64,000 nucleotides of DNA, taken from Rhizaria sp. SCN 62-66. Its lineage: Eukaryota; Rhizaria, unplaced. A program made the translations under genes and the position numbers. A model generated the notes under the pieces. It was not told the DNA's origin. It searched no databases and saw only the letters and a program-made list of their open reading frames with translations. The number at the start of each line of letters is the position of its first letter. Positions within the stretch are counted from its first letter, which is position 1. Location: NCBI GenBank assembly GCA_001724265.1, contig MEDY01000022.1, positions 62,001-126,000 of the forward strand, written 5' to 3'. This document shows, piece by piece, positions 55,543 through 64,000 of this stretch.

Positions 55543-57824
55543 GTGGCGAGGATGGGCGTGCCGATGCAGGGTGGCCACCCGAATGCGATGGCCCGCCAGC
55601 ACGAATCGATGCTGCTGATGCAGCAGCAGCAACACCAGCACCAGCACATGGCGCAGATGCAGCAGCAGATGCAGATGCAGAGCGCCATGATCCAGCAGCA
55701 GCAGCAACAGCAGCAGATGCACATGCAGCAACAGCAACAGCAGGCTATCATGCTCGCCCAGGCCCAGGCCCAGGCGCAGCAGCTCCAGGCCCTCCAGCTC
55801 CAGCAGCAGCAGCAGCAGGCCGGTGGTGCCGACAAGGCCTCGTCGCGCCTTTTCTCGCAACTGCGCGCGCAGCGCGACGCTGGCGTCGTCTCGGACTCGG
55901 GTCTCTCCCAGTCCGCGGCCGCGGCGACGGCGACGCCCGAGGAGGCGCTAGTGGCGGGTGGCGGCGCGGCGCAGGCGATGGGCCCCGGCCTGAACGGGGC
56001 GATGCTGGGCGAGCTGATGGAGAAGAGCGAGAAGTGGCGCAACAGCGAGTTCGTCAAGTTCCTCAACGGCATCAACAGCAACGAGCTCGAGCTGCGCGGC
56101 GACGGCGTCTACGCGGTCGATCCCGCGGCCAAGCAGGAGGAGATGGAGATGTACAACCGGCTCTACGGCGATGAGGGCGACGACGACGTTGACTATGATC
56201 AGCAGGAGGAGGAGGAAGAGGAGGCCCGGCTCGCTAAGGAGGAGGCAGACTTTATCCAGCGCATCCAGAACGGCGAAACGTACGCAATCTCTCTATATTT
56301 CGTATTTATTCATCTAAGAACTGACTCACGTGTGTATTGAATGTATATCTAGCATGTAATTAAATTGTGTGACTCAATCCTTCACTTTCGCTAACTTGTT
56401 GCATTTTGTCCTTGTTTCCCTGATGTTTCTTTCTTTTCGCCCTGTGTGCAGTATCGACAACCCGTGGGACAAGAGTGTGAGCGAGGAGCTTAACGTCCAG
56501 AAGACGTGGGCGGAGCTGCTCGAAGAGGCTAAGGCGCGCCGCAACGAGCCCCCGGCGTACGATTTCCCCGCCGACAGCCAGACCAACGAGCTGCGGTACG
56601 TATCTGGCGCTAAATTAAAAACAAATATGTGAGGTTTCTTCTTTCTTGTGTGTGTGTCTCACTCTTTCCTCTCCTTTCTTGTTGCTTTTTTGCGTTGTCT
56701 TACCTCTTCACAGCAACGACCCCACCGTGCTGACCCGCGGCATCGCCCTCTTCGAAGCCGGCGAGCTCATGGAGGCTACGCGCTGCTTCGAGGCTGCGGT
56801 GCTGCAGGAGCCCAACAACGCCGAGGCGTGGCGCTGGCTCGGCCAGGCCTCGTCGCAGAGCGAGAAAGACACACAGGTTCGTGTCAACTCACACACACCA
56901 ACTCGTCGATTTGACAGCATTTGACAGCATTCACTGCAGTATCATGTCGTGAAACCCAATTTCCAATTTGGTATCTTTACTAAACCGATAGTGTTTTATA
57001 TTCTCAGCTCATTTTGCCCTTCTCTGTGTGTCATATTCTTGATTCCTTCATCACAAACCGTGCAGGCGATCGCGGCGCTGTCCCGGTGTGTCAAGCTCGA
57101 CCCTAACAACCTCGCGGGGCTCTACATGCTGGGAGTGGCCCACTCGAACAACTACAACAGCACTGCCTCGCTGCACTGCCTCAAGTCGTGGCTGCTGGCG
57201 AACCCGGCTTACCACGGTGCGCTGGACCTGCAGCCGCTGCGTGAGTACGACGAGCTCTACGGCAGTGACGAGACGGCCAACTCGGCCGCCGCCGCGGGAG
57301 GCCCGCTCAACATGGAGCTGCACGAGGTTGTGACGAAGCTGTTCGTGGACGCCACCAAGGCCAACCCGCAGGACGCCGAGGTGTGGACCGTTGTGGGACT
57401 GCTGTACCGCCTCAGTAGCGACTTCGACCAGTCGATCGCGGCCTTCCGCGAGGCCATCAAGCTGCGGCCCGACGACCCGCAGATGTGGAACAAGCTGGGC
57501 GCCATGATCACCAACTCGGGCGAGAATAGCGAGGAGGCCATCGCGGCCTTCAACCAGGCAGTGCGGCTGCACCCCAAGTACGTGCGCGCACTCAGCAACA
57601 TGGGCGTGTGCTACTACAACGAGCGCCAATACGAGGAGTCGGTCGACGCCTTCCTCCGCTGCCTCGCCATCAACGACGAGCCGACGCACCTGTGGGGCTA
57701 CATCCGCATGTCGCTGTCCAAGATGGGTCGCGAAGACCTGGCGCTGGTGGCGCGCGAGCAAAACGTCGAGCTGCTGCAGCGCCACCTATACGGCGACCTC
57801 CGCAACAACGGCGGCGCCGCATGA
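55096..57824 (+). CDS. PEX5: PEX5, peroxisomal PTS1 receptor
   Basis: Four exons, 55096-56279, 56452-56595, 56714-56876 and 57066-57824, give 749 residues; stop TGA. Introns start GTACGC, GTACGT and GTTCGT. PEX5 binds cargo with a C-terminal SKL-type signal in the cytosol and carries it through the peroxisomal membrane. The C-terminal half holds the TPR repeats: ALFEAGELMEATRCFEAAVL with EPNNAEAWRWLGQ, then AIAALSRCVKLDPNN, PQDAEVWTVVGLLYRLSSDF, RPDDPQMWNKLGAMITNSGE and HPKYVRALSNMGVCYYN, including the Asn positions used for PTS1 binding. The N-terminal half is Ala- and Gln-rich with a CAG-encoded polyglutamine tract. A segment KWRNSEFVKFLNGINSNELE matches the NSKFLQFVSKM region of plant PEX5. 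The usual N-terminal Cys and WxxxF/Y repeats are not seen. Start is ATG 55096 (MDKANQNA). Confidence 0.93.
55507..55541 (+). repeat. CAG repeat encoding polyglutamine
   Basis: CAA followed by about ten CAG codons in the N-terminal half of PEX5. More interrupted Gln tracts follow up to about 55820. Confidence 0.95.
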
Positions 57825-57859
57825 GTCGGCAGCGGTGATTTGCGTAGCACGAGATAACG

Positions 57860-57865
57860 AATAAA
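57860..57865 (+). terminator. Possible polyadenylation signal AATAAA
   Basis: AATAAA 36 bases after the PEX5 stop; a second copy lies at 57949-57954. Confidence 0.45.
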
Positions 57866-59340
57866 CTTGACTTGTGAGCAGGTTGTGGCTACGTAGGTCG
57901 GGTGGTCGCGTATGGCCAGGAGATTAAGTTCATTTTTCACAAAGGTTGAATAAAGACAAGAATAATGACAACCAAATTACATCGCACTAGATGAAACGGC
58001 TAATCGAGTGTGGGTGCAAATTGTTTGGATATGACAAAAAGGGACTGTATGTCTGAGAGTAAAGAAAATGTTGCTGTGTAATGGAAGTGTTTGTGATGTT
58101 ATTAAGGTAAACGGCTGAACTAAACGAACGGAGTAGGATGGAATGAAGTGAAGATACTACTTGTTTGACTTTGTGTTTGTGACTTTTTGGAGAGTGAGAT
58201 ATGATATGACATAACGTAACGTTGTGACGCTGTCATCACTCCACAAACAAAGCAAACTCGGAGTGAAAACGACGTGAAGCGAAGAGAAGTTGAAAACAAC
58301 GATAAAGTCAGATACATATGCGTGTGCGTAAATGTGAATGTCCTTGTGCTACGAATGAAGTTGCGAACAATGTCACCAGTGAAGATGAGAGTGAACCAAG
58401 AGCACGAACAACATTAACACGGTCCGCACACGCAGAGAATGTAATGACGGAGTGATAAAAGAAGCAGTAAAAAGAAAAAGAAAAAAAAAAAAAGATACAA
58501 AGCCGAAAAAAAGCCGACTAATGAAAATATAAATGAGGTATAAGTCAAGCGAATAGAAGAAAGCCCCACAGGGGAAGAACGAAAATCAAATTTGATTGGA
58601 ACGCGGAATGATATCGAAGATAAACGTCAACGAGACGATAAAAGAAACTACACCATGTGAATGTGATTGTGCGAGCGTCATTCCTTCGACAGTCTAATGC
58701 AGTGCCGGCAATGGCAGTGATAGTTATTAGAAGCCAGAGGTGAGAATGGTGATGGAAGTCTTCGGACGCACGCATTCAGACGCATCTCAAGCACGCACAG
58801 TGAGACACGAAGTGAAATCGATTTAACGAAACGAACGACAAAATACACGAAAAATAATTAAAAATAAAAAATGAAAATCGTAGCAAAGAAAAAAAAGCAG
58901 TGGGTTGGCGCATCTAAACGAAAATGTAACTGTGTTAAGGTTGTTAAATTCTAGTTTAGGGTTAGTAGTAACGCTGATGAAGCCACTGTACTTTGACTAA
59001 GAGAAAGAAGAAACAACTTAAAACACACAATCAAAATCAAAATCTACAACTCAAACAATAAGAATCTGAGTTTTTAAGAATCTAAGTCCCGTCCTTGAAG
59101 CCCTCAGCTGGTCAGTCACCCAGACTAGACAGCAGACGACCACACGACAAACAACGGATAGCAGAGAAAAAAAGATGCGAAAAAAAAAAGACGAACTATG
59201 GAACAAAGTTATGTGGTTGCTTTAGTGTGCGACAAAATACCCGAAGCGAGCAAGAAAGCAAACAACACACGAAGGGATACATGTGGTGGATGCCGCAGCA
59301 TCACGCCAGCTCAGAGTCAGTCGGAAAGTTGTGGTAAGTG

Positions 59341-59367
59341 CAGCAGGTACAGCAGGTGCAGCAGGTG
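59341..59367. repeat. Short tandem repeat, three 9-bp units
   Basis: Three copies of CAGCAGGTR in the gap after PEX5. No function apparent. Confidence 0.85.
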
Positions 59368-59506
59368 CGTGCAAAACAGGCAGTGCTCCTCGCAGTGACT
59401 GTGACTGAGCACAAGATCAAAGAACAAGAATACAGATCGCCCACCGTGATATCCAACAGAGCGTAGATCATGGGCGGCGTGACGAGCCGTGCACTGGGCG
59501 GCCGCC

Positions 59507-62500
59507 TTACTCGCGGCCCTGGTAGTTCTCCACGATGAACGCCTGCACCGAAGGGATGGACTTGACGACGTCGGGTGGCAGCACGAGCATCATGGCGCGC
59601 GTCTGCCGCGCCGCCAGCTCGAGCCGGCGCGACACGGGGTGGAAGCCGAAGAGGTAGAGCATGCCGAGGATGATGGAGAACATGATGATCAGGATCAACC
59701 GGAGCTGGTTGAAGCTGTCAATGCGATCCAGCGTCTGCACCAGGTAGAGCGCCGAGGACCTGCCGAGCGCGACACGCATGAACTGGTTAGTGAGCGTGTC
59801 GGTGATGCGCAGCGTGTCCAACATCGAGTTCCACAGCGCACCGCCCTGCGAGAATCCAGGGACTGCTGGGAGCCCGACCCAGGGCCCGAAGATGCCAGAG
59901 AGTGAGGGAATGGAGATGAGGTCGATGCGGTTGAACGCCATGATAATAGCCTGGTGCAGGCCGCGGTTCAGGAAGCCGTCGGCAATGGTTGGGCACTCCT
60001 CGTTGTAGAACGCAGGCAGGCCTTCAAGCATGTACTTCGCGGCGCGGTCGTCAGACGGCAGGTCGCAGGCGGTGTCGAACAAAAGCCGTTCTTGCGCGGC
60101 GAACTCGACGGTGTGCGTGAGGCCGAGACTGGAGTTGCCGAACATCACAGCGTGGTGCAGAATCAGCGAGTCGTTGAGCGTGTCGCGCGCAATCGTGAGG
60201 AAATCACCGTTGAGCACGACGGGGTTCAGCGGATTCTGAGCCACAACCTCGGAGTACTTGCCGAAGAAGTTCTCACGCGCGTAGTAGAAGGCGCGCTGGT
60301 ACGTCGGCTGGCGGCGCGTCGCGTAGTCGATTGTCAACGAGACTTGTTCGATAAACTCGGTCGTCTGCCATGTCAGCACCGACATCATGATGCCGTATGC
60401 AGTGATGTACGAAATGAAGAGCGCGAAACGTGTGAAAAGCTGGCGCAGCGCGCGGCGCGCGAGCAGCGAGCGCTCGTTGGACGCCGACTCCTTGTTCTTG
60501 ACATGCTTGCGCTGGTCGCGCTGCTGCTGGCGCTCCGCCTTGGTGAGCTTCTTGTTAGCGGCATCTGCGTTCTGGTCCTCGGCGTTGTTGCGCGCGATTG
60601 CGGCCTTAGTAGCGTCGGCGAGCGAGCTGAGGTTGATGGCCACGTCGCCATTATCGACCTGCTCCGTCGTGTACGTGATTTGCCGCAGCTGCTTCGCATA
60701 CGGGTCGTTGTCGACGTTAAGCGCGTTCTTCTGACGCTTGACCGCCAGCGGGTCGTCGATATCCGTGCCGCCCGACGAGTTGCTGTCCTCAGCATCGAAC
60801 GCACCCAGGTACGCGTCGATGTTCTGCTGCGCCTCGAGTGCGCGCGCGCGGGCCTGGCCCGTGAGCTCGCCCTGCGCCTCGTTGGCCAGTTCGGCGCCGA
60901 ACTTCTTCGCGGCGCGCGCGCGCGCGACACGCATGAGGTAACGGCTGTGCGCGGTGCCGCCATGGCCGGCGTCGTCCTTGGCGTTGGCCGCCGCGACTGC
61001 GGTGCCACCCAGCACGGCGTCGGCGCTGCCAGAGGCGCCCGTGGCGGCCACGGCGGTGGCAGCGACGAGTTCTTCGTCGTCGATCTCTTGCTGGCGCGCG
61101 GCGTCGGCATCATCATCCTCAGCGCGCGACTCATCGTCGTGGTCCGACTTCATCATCATGAACACCGAGTGGATCTGGCGACGCAGCGCGCGGCGCACGG
61201 GCCGCTTGATGTCGAGGAACATGTCGAGCACGTGCGACTTGGACTCTTCGACACGTAGTACGATGGGGCGGATGAAGACCATGAGCACGAAGACCATGCT
61301 GGCCACGGCAAGGATGTAGAAGACGATGTTGAGCACCAGCAGCGTGTAGTGATGCGACTTCATCTGCTCGCGCAGCTGCAGCGTGTTTTGTTGACTAGCA
61401 AAGCGCAACGTGCCCTGCGCGTTGGCGAGGGGCCAGAAGCCGGCGGGCGTCGTGATATCGATCCACGAGCTCATAGATGCGCTGTATCGCACCGCAAGAT
61501 TCGCGAGTGTGGTAAAGGTCTGAAATGCCTCCTTCAGTGAGAAAAGCGAGTCGACAATCGTGTTGGACAGTAGGTTACGCAACTCGAGCGTGGGCACGTT
61601 GCGGAGCTCGTCTTGAATTGAGTTGATGTTTTCGGAGCCATCGACTTCAAGCGAGACGGACGTGAGCAGGTCGAGCGAGGTGAGTGTGCGCGAAACGAGC
61701 TCGTTGTAGACTTCTGTCATCGTGACTACCTGGTTCCCGATCGTGGAGTGGAAGGCCATGTAGCTGTCCGTAGTGATCATCGTAAGCGAGCGCAGGAACA
61801 GGTTGACGTCGATCATCATGGCGTTGCGGTCGGTCGAGATTAGCACGTGCTGCGTCTCGGTCGACGCGCGGTCCAAGTAGATGGTCGTGATGATGTACGC
61901 AATCACCACGCACGCGACGATGACGAACAGCAGGATGAGTGAGAAAATAGACATAACTCGAATCGCCTGACTCGTCTTCCTGTTTTCGTTCTCGATCGCG
62001 CGCGTGAGCCGGCGCTGGCCGAAAGAACGCGCCTGCTTGTCCTTGCCTACCACGAGCTTATCGTCGGACGCGCCGCTCGACATGGACTCGGTCTCGAACT
62101 CGTCGCCCGTGCCCTTCCCGCCGCCCGCGCCGCCCTTGCCCGCGACGGGGGCCAGCATTACCGAGCTGGCGGCGCTGCTGGCGGACCGCCGGCCAGCGGC
62201 CTGGCGACGCTTCTGCAGCGCAGCCGAAGGGGACTCCATGACTCCGCCGGCGTTGCTGTTGTCGGCGACGCCGGGCCGTTGCACGACGTCGAGTGACTGG
62301 TCGAACTTGCGCACCTGCCGCTGCGCTTGCGCGAGGCGCGCCGCGGCCGGGGTCATGAGGCCGCGGCTGCCGGGTGTCGCGGCGGGCTGGGGCGAGAGCA
62401 GCCCGTCCTTGCCGGCGCCGCCGCCGTTGGCCGCGCCGGTGGGGCCGGCGGCGATGGTGGAGTTGGAGGCCGTGCCGGAGACGGAGGTGGGTACGACATG

Positions 62501-64000
62501 GCCGATCATGCTGTTCGAGTCCATCTGGTCGTTTTCCAGCTCGTCGACGGCGAGTCCAGCAAGCAGCGAGCGGCCGACGCGGGGCCCGCCGTCGTCGTCG
62601 TCGTCGGCGCGGCGCCGCGAGTGCATCGACACGAAGCTGGCGTCCGAGTCGTCCTCGTCGTCCTCCTCCTGCACCACATCGGAGATCATAGCGCGGATGA
62701 ACATCACCGTCGTCTGAATCACCGTCATCGATAGCGACCACGCGCGCAGCGGCACTTCACGGTGCGTGTCGAAGTTGACACCGTTGCCGGTGTAGCCCGC
62801 GCGCGTGGCCATGCCGGCCCAGTTGCGCTCCGCGGCGTCTGAGTCGTCAGAGTCGGAGAGCGCGGGGATGATGTCGCTCAGCTTGATCTGACCCGACGCC
62901 ATCTGCTGGCGGCGGATGCCGAAGAACTGGTGGCAGTTGGCCGTGGCGTAGAGCACGCGGCCCGACTTGGGGTCAAGCAGGAAGTGCACGTCGCGCGGGT
63001 GGTCGATCGCCTGGATGACGCCGACCATCTTGGCGTTGGCTTCGTCGGACCAGCGCACGTAGAGGTTCACGGGCATGATGAAGTTGTGGCGGTGGCGCGC
63101 GTACGCTACACGCGTCTGGTTCACGATGCGCGATGTCTTGCGGACTAGGTAGTCAGAGACTATCTGGTCGTGCAGCTCCGCGATGGGCGAGGGCACGACG
63201 ATGTTGATGCTCTGGCCGACCAGGTCCGCGGTCTGGAAGTAGCCGAAGAGGCGCTTGGCGGCCGGGTTAACGCTCTCGATGATGCCCAGCTTCTGTCGGT
63301 CGACCGAGATGCCGAACACGGCGTTACGCTCGTCGAAGATGTCGAGGTTGCTCTCAAGCCGCTGGAGAAAGTCGCCGCTCTGCAGCGTGTCGCGCATCGT
63401 CTTGGCACGCTGGAACTCAATTGCCTCTGCGCGCTCGAACAGCGCCATGGCCTTGGAGGTGTTGCCCTGGAGGTCGAGCACGACGGCGCCGTAGGTGCGC
63501 AGCACGGGAACCGAGTTGGGGTTGATCTGCAGCAGCTTCTCGTAGTTGGACGTGCCGCGCGCGAGGAAGAGACGCGCATCGTGGCCGATCTTCGCCAGCG
63601 TGTCGATGTCGGGCGCGGGCCGTAGCAGCTCGGTCCAGAAGTCGACCAGCAGGCGCGAGGCCGAGACGATCGAGGAGTCAGCAACCTCCTTGCGCGACTT
63701 AAACTCGAGGTACGACTGAACCTCGGAAGACTGTGAGGCCATGCGGAGACTGTCAAGCATGAGGCGCAGCCGATGCTGCGTGAAGCGCGTGGGGAAGGAG
63801 CGCGTGCACGCCTCGCCGGCCTGGAGCTCGCCGTACGACAGCACGCGGTTGTCCATCACCTGCATCATGTAGCGCGCGAAAAAGGTGTGGAGCTCGGCGG
63901 AGCGCGGGAAGCGGTCGATGCCGAGCTGCAGCACCGTCTCGATGTGCTGGAAGACCTCCTTGCGGCGGTCCAGGTGCGCGCTAGTCGCTGCCTCGACGTA
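59507..64000 (-). CDS. TmcB-like PAS-domain membrane protein, N-terminus outside window
   Basis: The frame is open from the window edge (64000) to TAA at 59507-59509, so at least 1,497 residues are visible. The start lies beyond the window. TmcB/TmcC-like proteins are large multi-pass receptors known from Dictyostelium, ciliates and other protists. The visible N-terminus is a helical TPR/HAT-like repeat region (LQLGIDRFPRSAELHTFFAR; NYEKLLQINPNSVPVLRTYG), typical of the family. A PAS domain follows at about 223-347 (FGISVDRQKLGIIESVNPAA with KRLFGYFQTADLVG). At least four membrane helices can be seen: IFSLILLFVIVACVVIAYII, LLVLNIVFYILAVASMVFVL, FALFISYITAYGIMMSVLTW and LILIIMFSIILGMLYLFGF. 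Cytoplasmic linkers are Ala/Asp/Glu-rich. There is no histidine kinase or cyclase catalytic domain. The likely role is environmental sensing, inferred from the PAS domain and the family. Confidence 0.85.
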   Translation of the reverse strand, partial: YVEAATSAHLDRRKEVFQHIETVLQLGIDRFPRSAELHTFFARYMMQVMDNRVLSYGELQAGEACTRSFPTRFTQHRLRLMLDSLRMASQSSEVQSYLEFKSRKEVADSSIVSASRLLVDFWTELLRPAPDIDTLAKIGHDARLFLARGTSNYEKLLQINPNSVPVLRTYGAVVLDLQGNTSKAMALFERAEAIEFQRAKTMRDTLQSGDFLQRLESNLDIFDERNAVFGISVDRQKLGIIESVNPAAKRLFGYFQTADLVGQSINIVVPSPIAELHDQIVSDYLVRKTSRIVNQTRVAYARHRHNFIMPVNLYVRWSDEANAKMVGVIQAIDHPRDVHFLLDPKSGRVLYATANCHQFFGIRRQQMASGQIKLSDIIPALSDSDDSDAAERNWAGMATRAGYTGNGVNFDTHREVPLRAWSLSMTVIQTTVMFIRAMISDVVQEEDDEDDSDASFVSMHSRRRADDDDDGGPRVGRSLLAGLAVDELENDQMDSNSMIGHVVPTSVSGTASNSTIAAGPTGAANGGGAGKDGLLSPQPAATPGSRGLMTPAAARLAQAQRQVRKFDQSLDVVQRPGVADNSNAGGVMESPSAALQKRRQAAGRRSASSAASSVMLAPVAGKGGAGGGKGTGDEFETESMSSGASDDKLVVGKDKQARSFGQRRLTRAIENENRKTSQAIRVMSIFSLILLFVIVACVVIAYIITTIYLDRASTETQHVLISTDRNAMMIDVNLFLRSLTMITTDSYMAFHSTIGNQVVTMTEVYNELVSRTLTSLDLLTSVSLEVDGSENINSIQDELRNVPTLELRNLLSNTIVDSLFSLKEAFQTFTTLANLAVRYSASMSSWIDITTPAGFWPLANAQGTLRFASQQNTLQLREQMKSHHYTLLVLNIVFYILAVASMVFVLMVFIRPIVLRVEESKSHVLDMFLDIKRPVRRALRRQIHSVFMMMKSDHDDESRAEDDDADAARQQEIDDEELVAATAVAATGASGSADAVLGGTAVAAANAKDDAGHGGTAHSRYLMRVARARAAKKFGAELANEAQGELTGQARARALEAQQNIDAYLGAFDAEDSNSSGGTDIDDPLAVKRQKNALNVDNDPYAKQLRQITYTTEQVDNGDVAINLSSLADATKAAIARNNAEDQNADAANKKLTKAERQQQRDQRKHVKNKESASNERSLLARRALRQLFTRFALFISYITAYGIMMSVLTWQTTEFIEQVSLTIDYATRRQPTYQRAFYYARENFFGKYSEVVAQNPLNPVVLNGDFLTIARDTLNDSLILHHAVMFGNSSLGLTHTVEFAAQERLLFDTACDLPSDDRAAKYMLEGLPAFYNEECPTIADGFLNRGLHQAIIMAFNRIDLISIPSLSGIFGPWVGLPAVPGFSQGGALWNSMLDTLRITDTLTNQFMRVALGRSSALYLVQTLDRIDSFNQLRLILIIMFSIILGMLYLFGFHPVSRRLELAARQTRAMMLVLPPDVVKSIPSVQAFIVENYQGRE

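Larger units (their letters stand above)
57825..59506. other. Long convergent intergenic region
   Basis: The 1.68-kb gap between the 3' ends of PEX5 and the TmcB-like gene, the longest gap in the window. It is A-rich with poly(A) runs (for example near 58480). Open frames of 60-80 codons are not protein-like. It has no tRNA or other RNA I can recognise. It contains two AATAAA signals after PEX5 and a small tandem repeat at 59341. Confidence 0.6.

Noticed and set aside
59095-59337. 80-codon plus-strand frame after PEX5
   Set aside because: Composition is that of A-rich noncoding DNA with repeated Lys/Gln, and there is no family match or splice signal.

Overview
This is nuclear DNA from a unicellular eukaryote. 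Coding regions are GC-rich and full of Ala, Ser and Gln runs. The short intergenic gaps are AT-rich. Fourteen spliceosomal introns of about 96-254 bp can be placed, and the products are eukaryotic: syntaxin-16/Tlg2, PEX5, SDHAF1, an IGHMBP2-type helicase, NADPH oxidase and a TmcB-like receptor. I cannot name the species. A p22phox-like domain hints at an opisthokont or amoebozoan relative, but this is weak. No rRNA, tRNA, CRISPR array or transposon was recognised.

Layout: 1-6197 (-) giant coiled-coil protein, cut by the window edge; 7097-8235 (+) syntaxin-16; 8737-9206 (+) a 79-residue unknown; 9802-16305 (-) IGHMBP2-like helicase; 16896-38093 (-) one intronless 7,065-codon gene that contains four in-frame TAG codons; 39141-42172 (+) NADPH oxidase; 42811-44490 (+) secreted Tyr/Gly/Gln-rich protein; 44954-45358 (-) SDHAF1; 45690-48001 (-) RBM26/27-like; 48337-49538 (+) unknown with an HEXXH motif; 50127-50946 (-) 2-Cys peroxiredoxin; 51595-54591 (-) large secreted unknown; 55096-57824 (+) PEX5; 59507-64000 (-) TmcB-like PAS membrane protein, cut by the window edge.

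Three things stand out. (1) The nuclear code seems altered. TAG occurs in frame six times in three genes, five of them directly beside or within two codons of Gln codons, and none of the 13 visible gene ends uses TAG (seven TAA, six TGA). The best reading is UAG = Gln with UAA and UGA kept as stops. (2) The NADPH oxidase looks like one polypeptide joining an SH3 domain, a p22phox-like membrane module with its own proline-rich SH3 ligand, and a complete gp91phox-type core. In animals these sit on separate subunits. (3) Thirteen of 14 introns start with GTACG, nine of them with GTACGT, instead of the usual GTAAGT.

The genes form no operon. Functionally they cover endosome/TGN fusion (syntaxin-16), peroxisome import (PEX5), complex II assembly (SDHAF1), ROS production and removal (NOX, peroxiredoxin), nucleic-acid metabolism (helicase, RBM26/27-like) and sensing or cell surface (TmcB-like and two secreted proteins).
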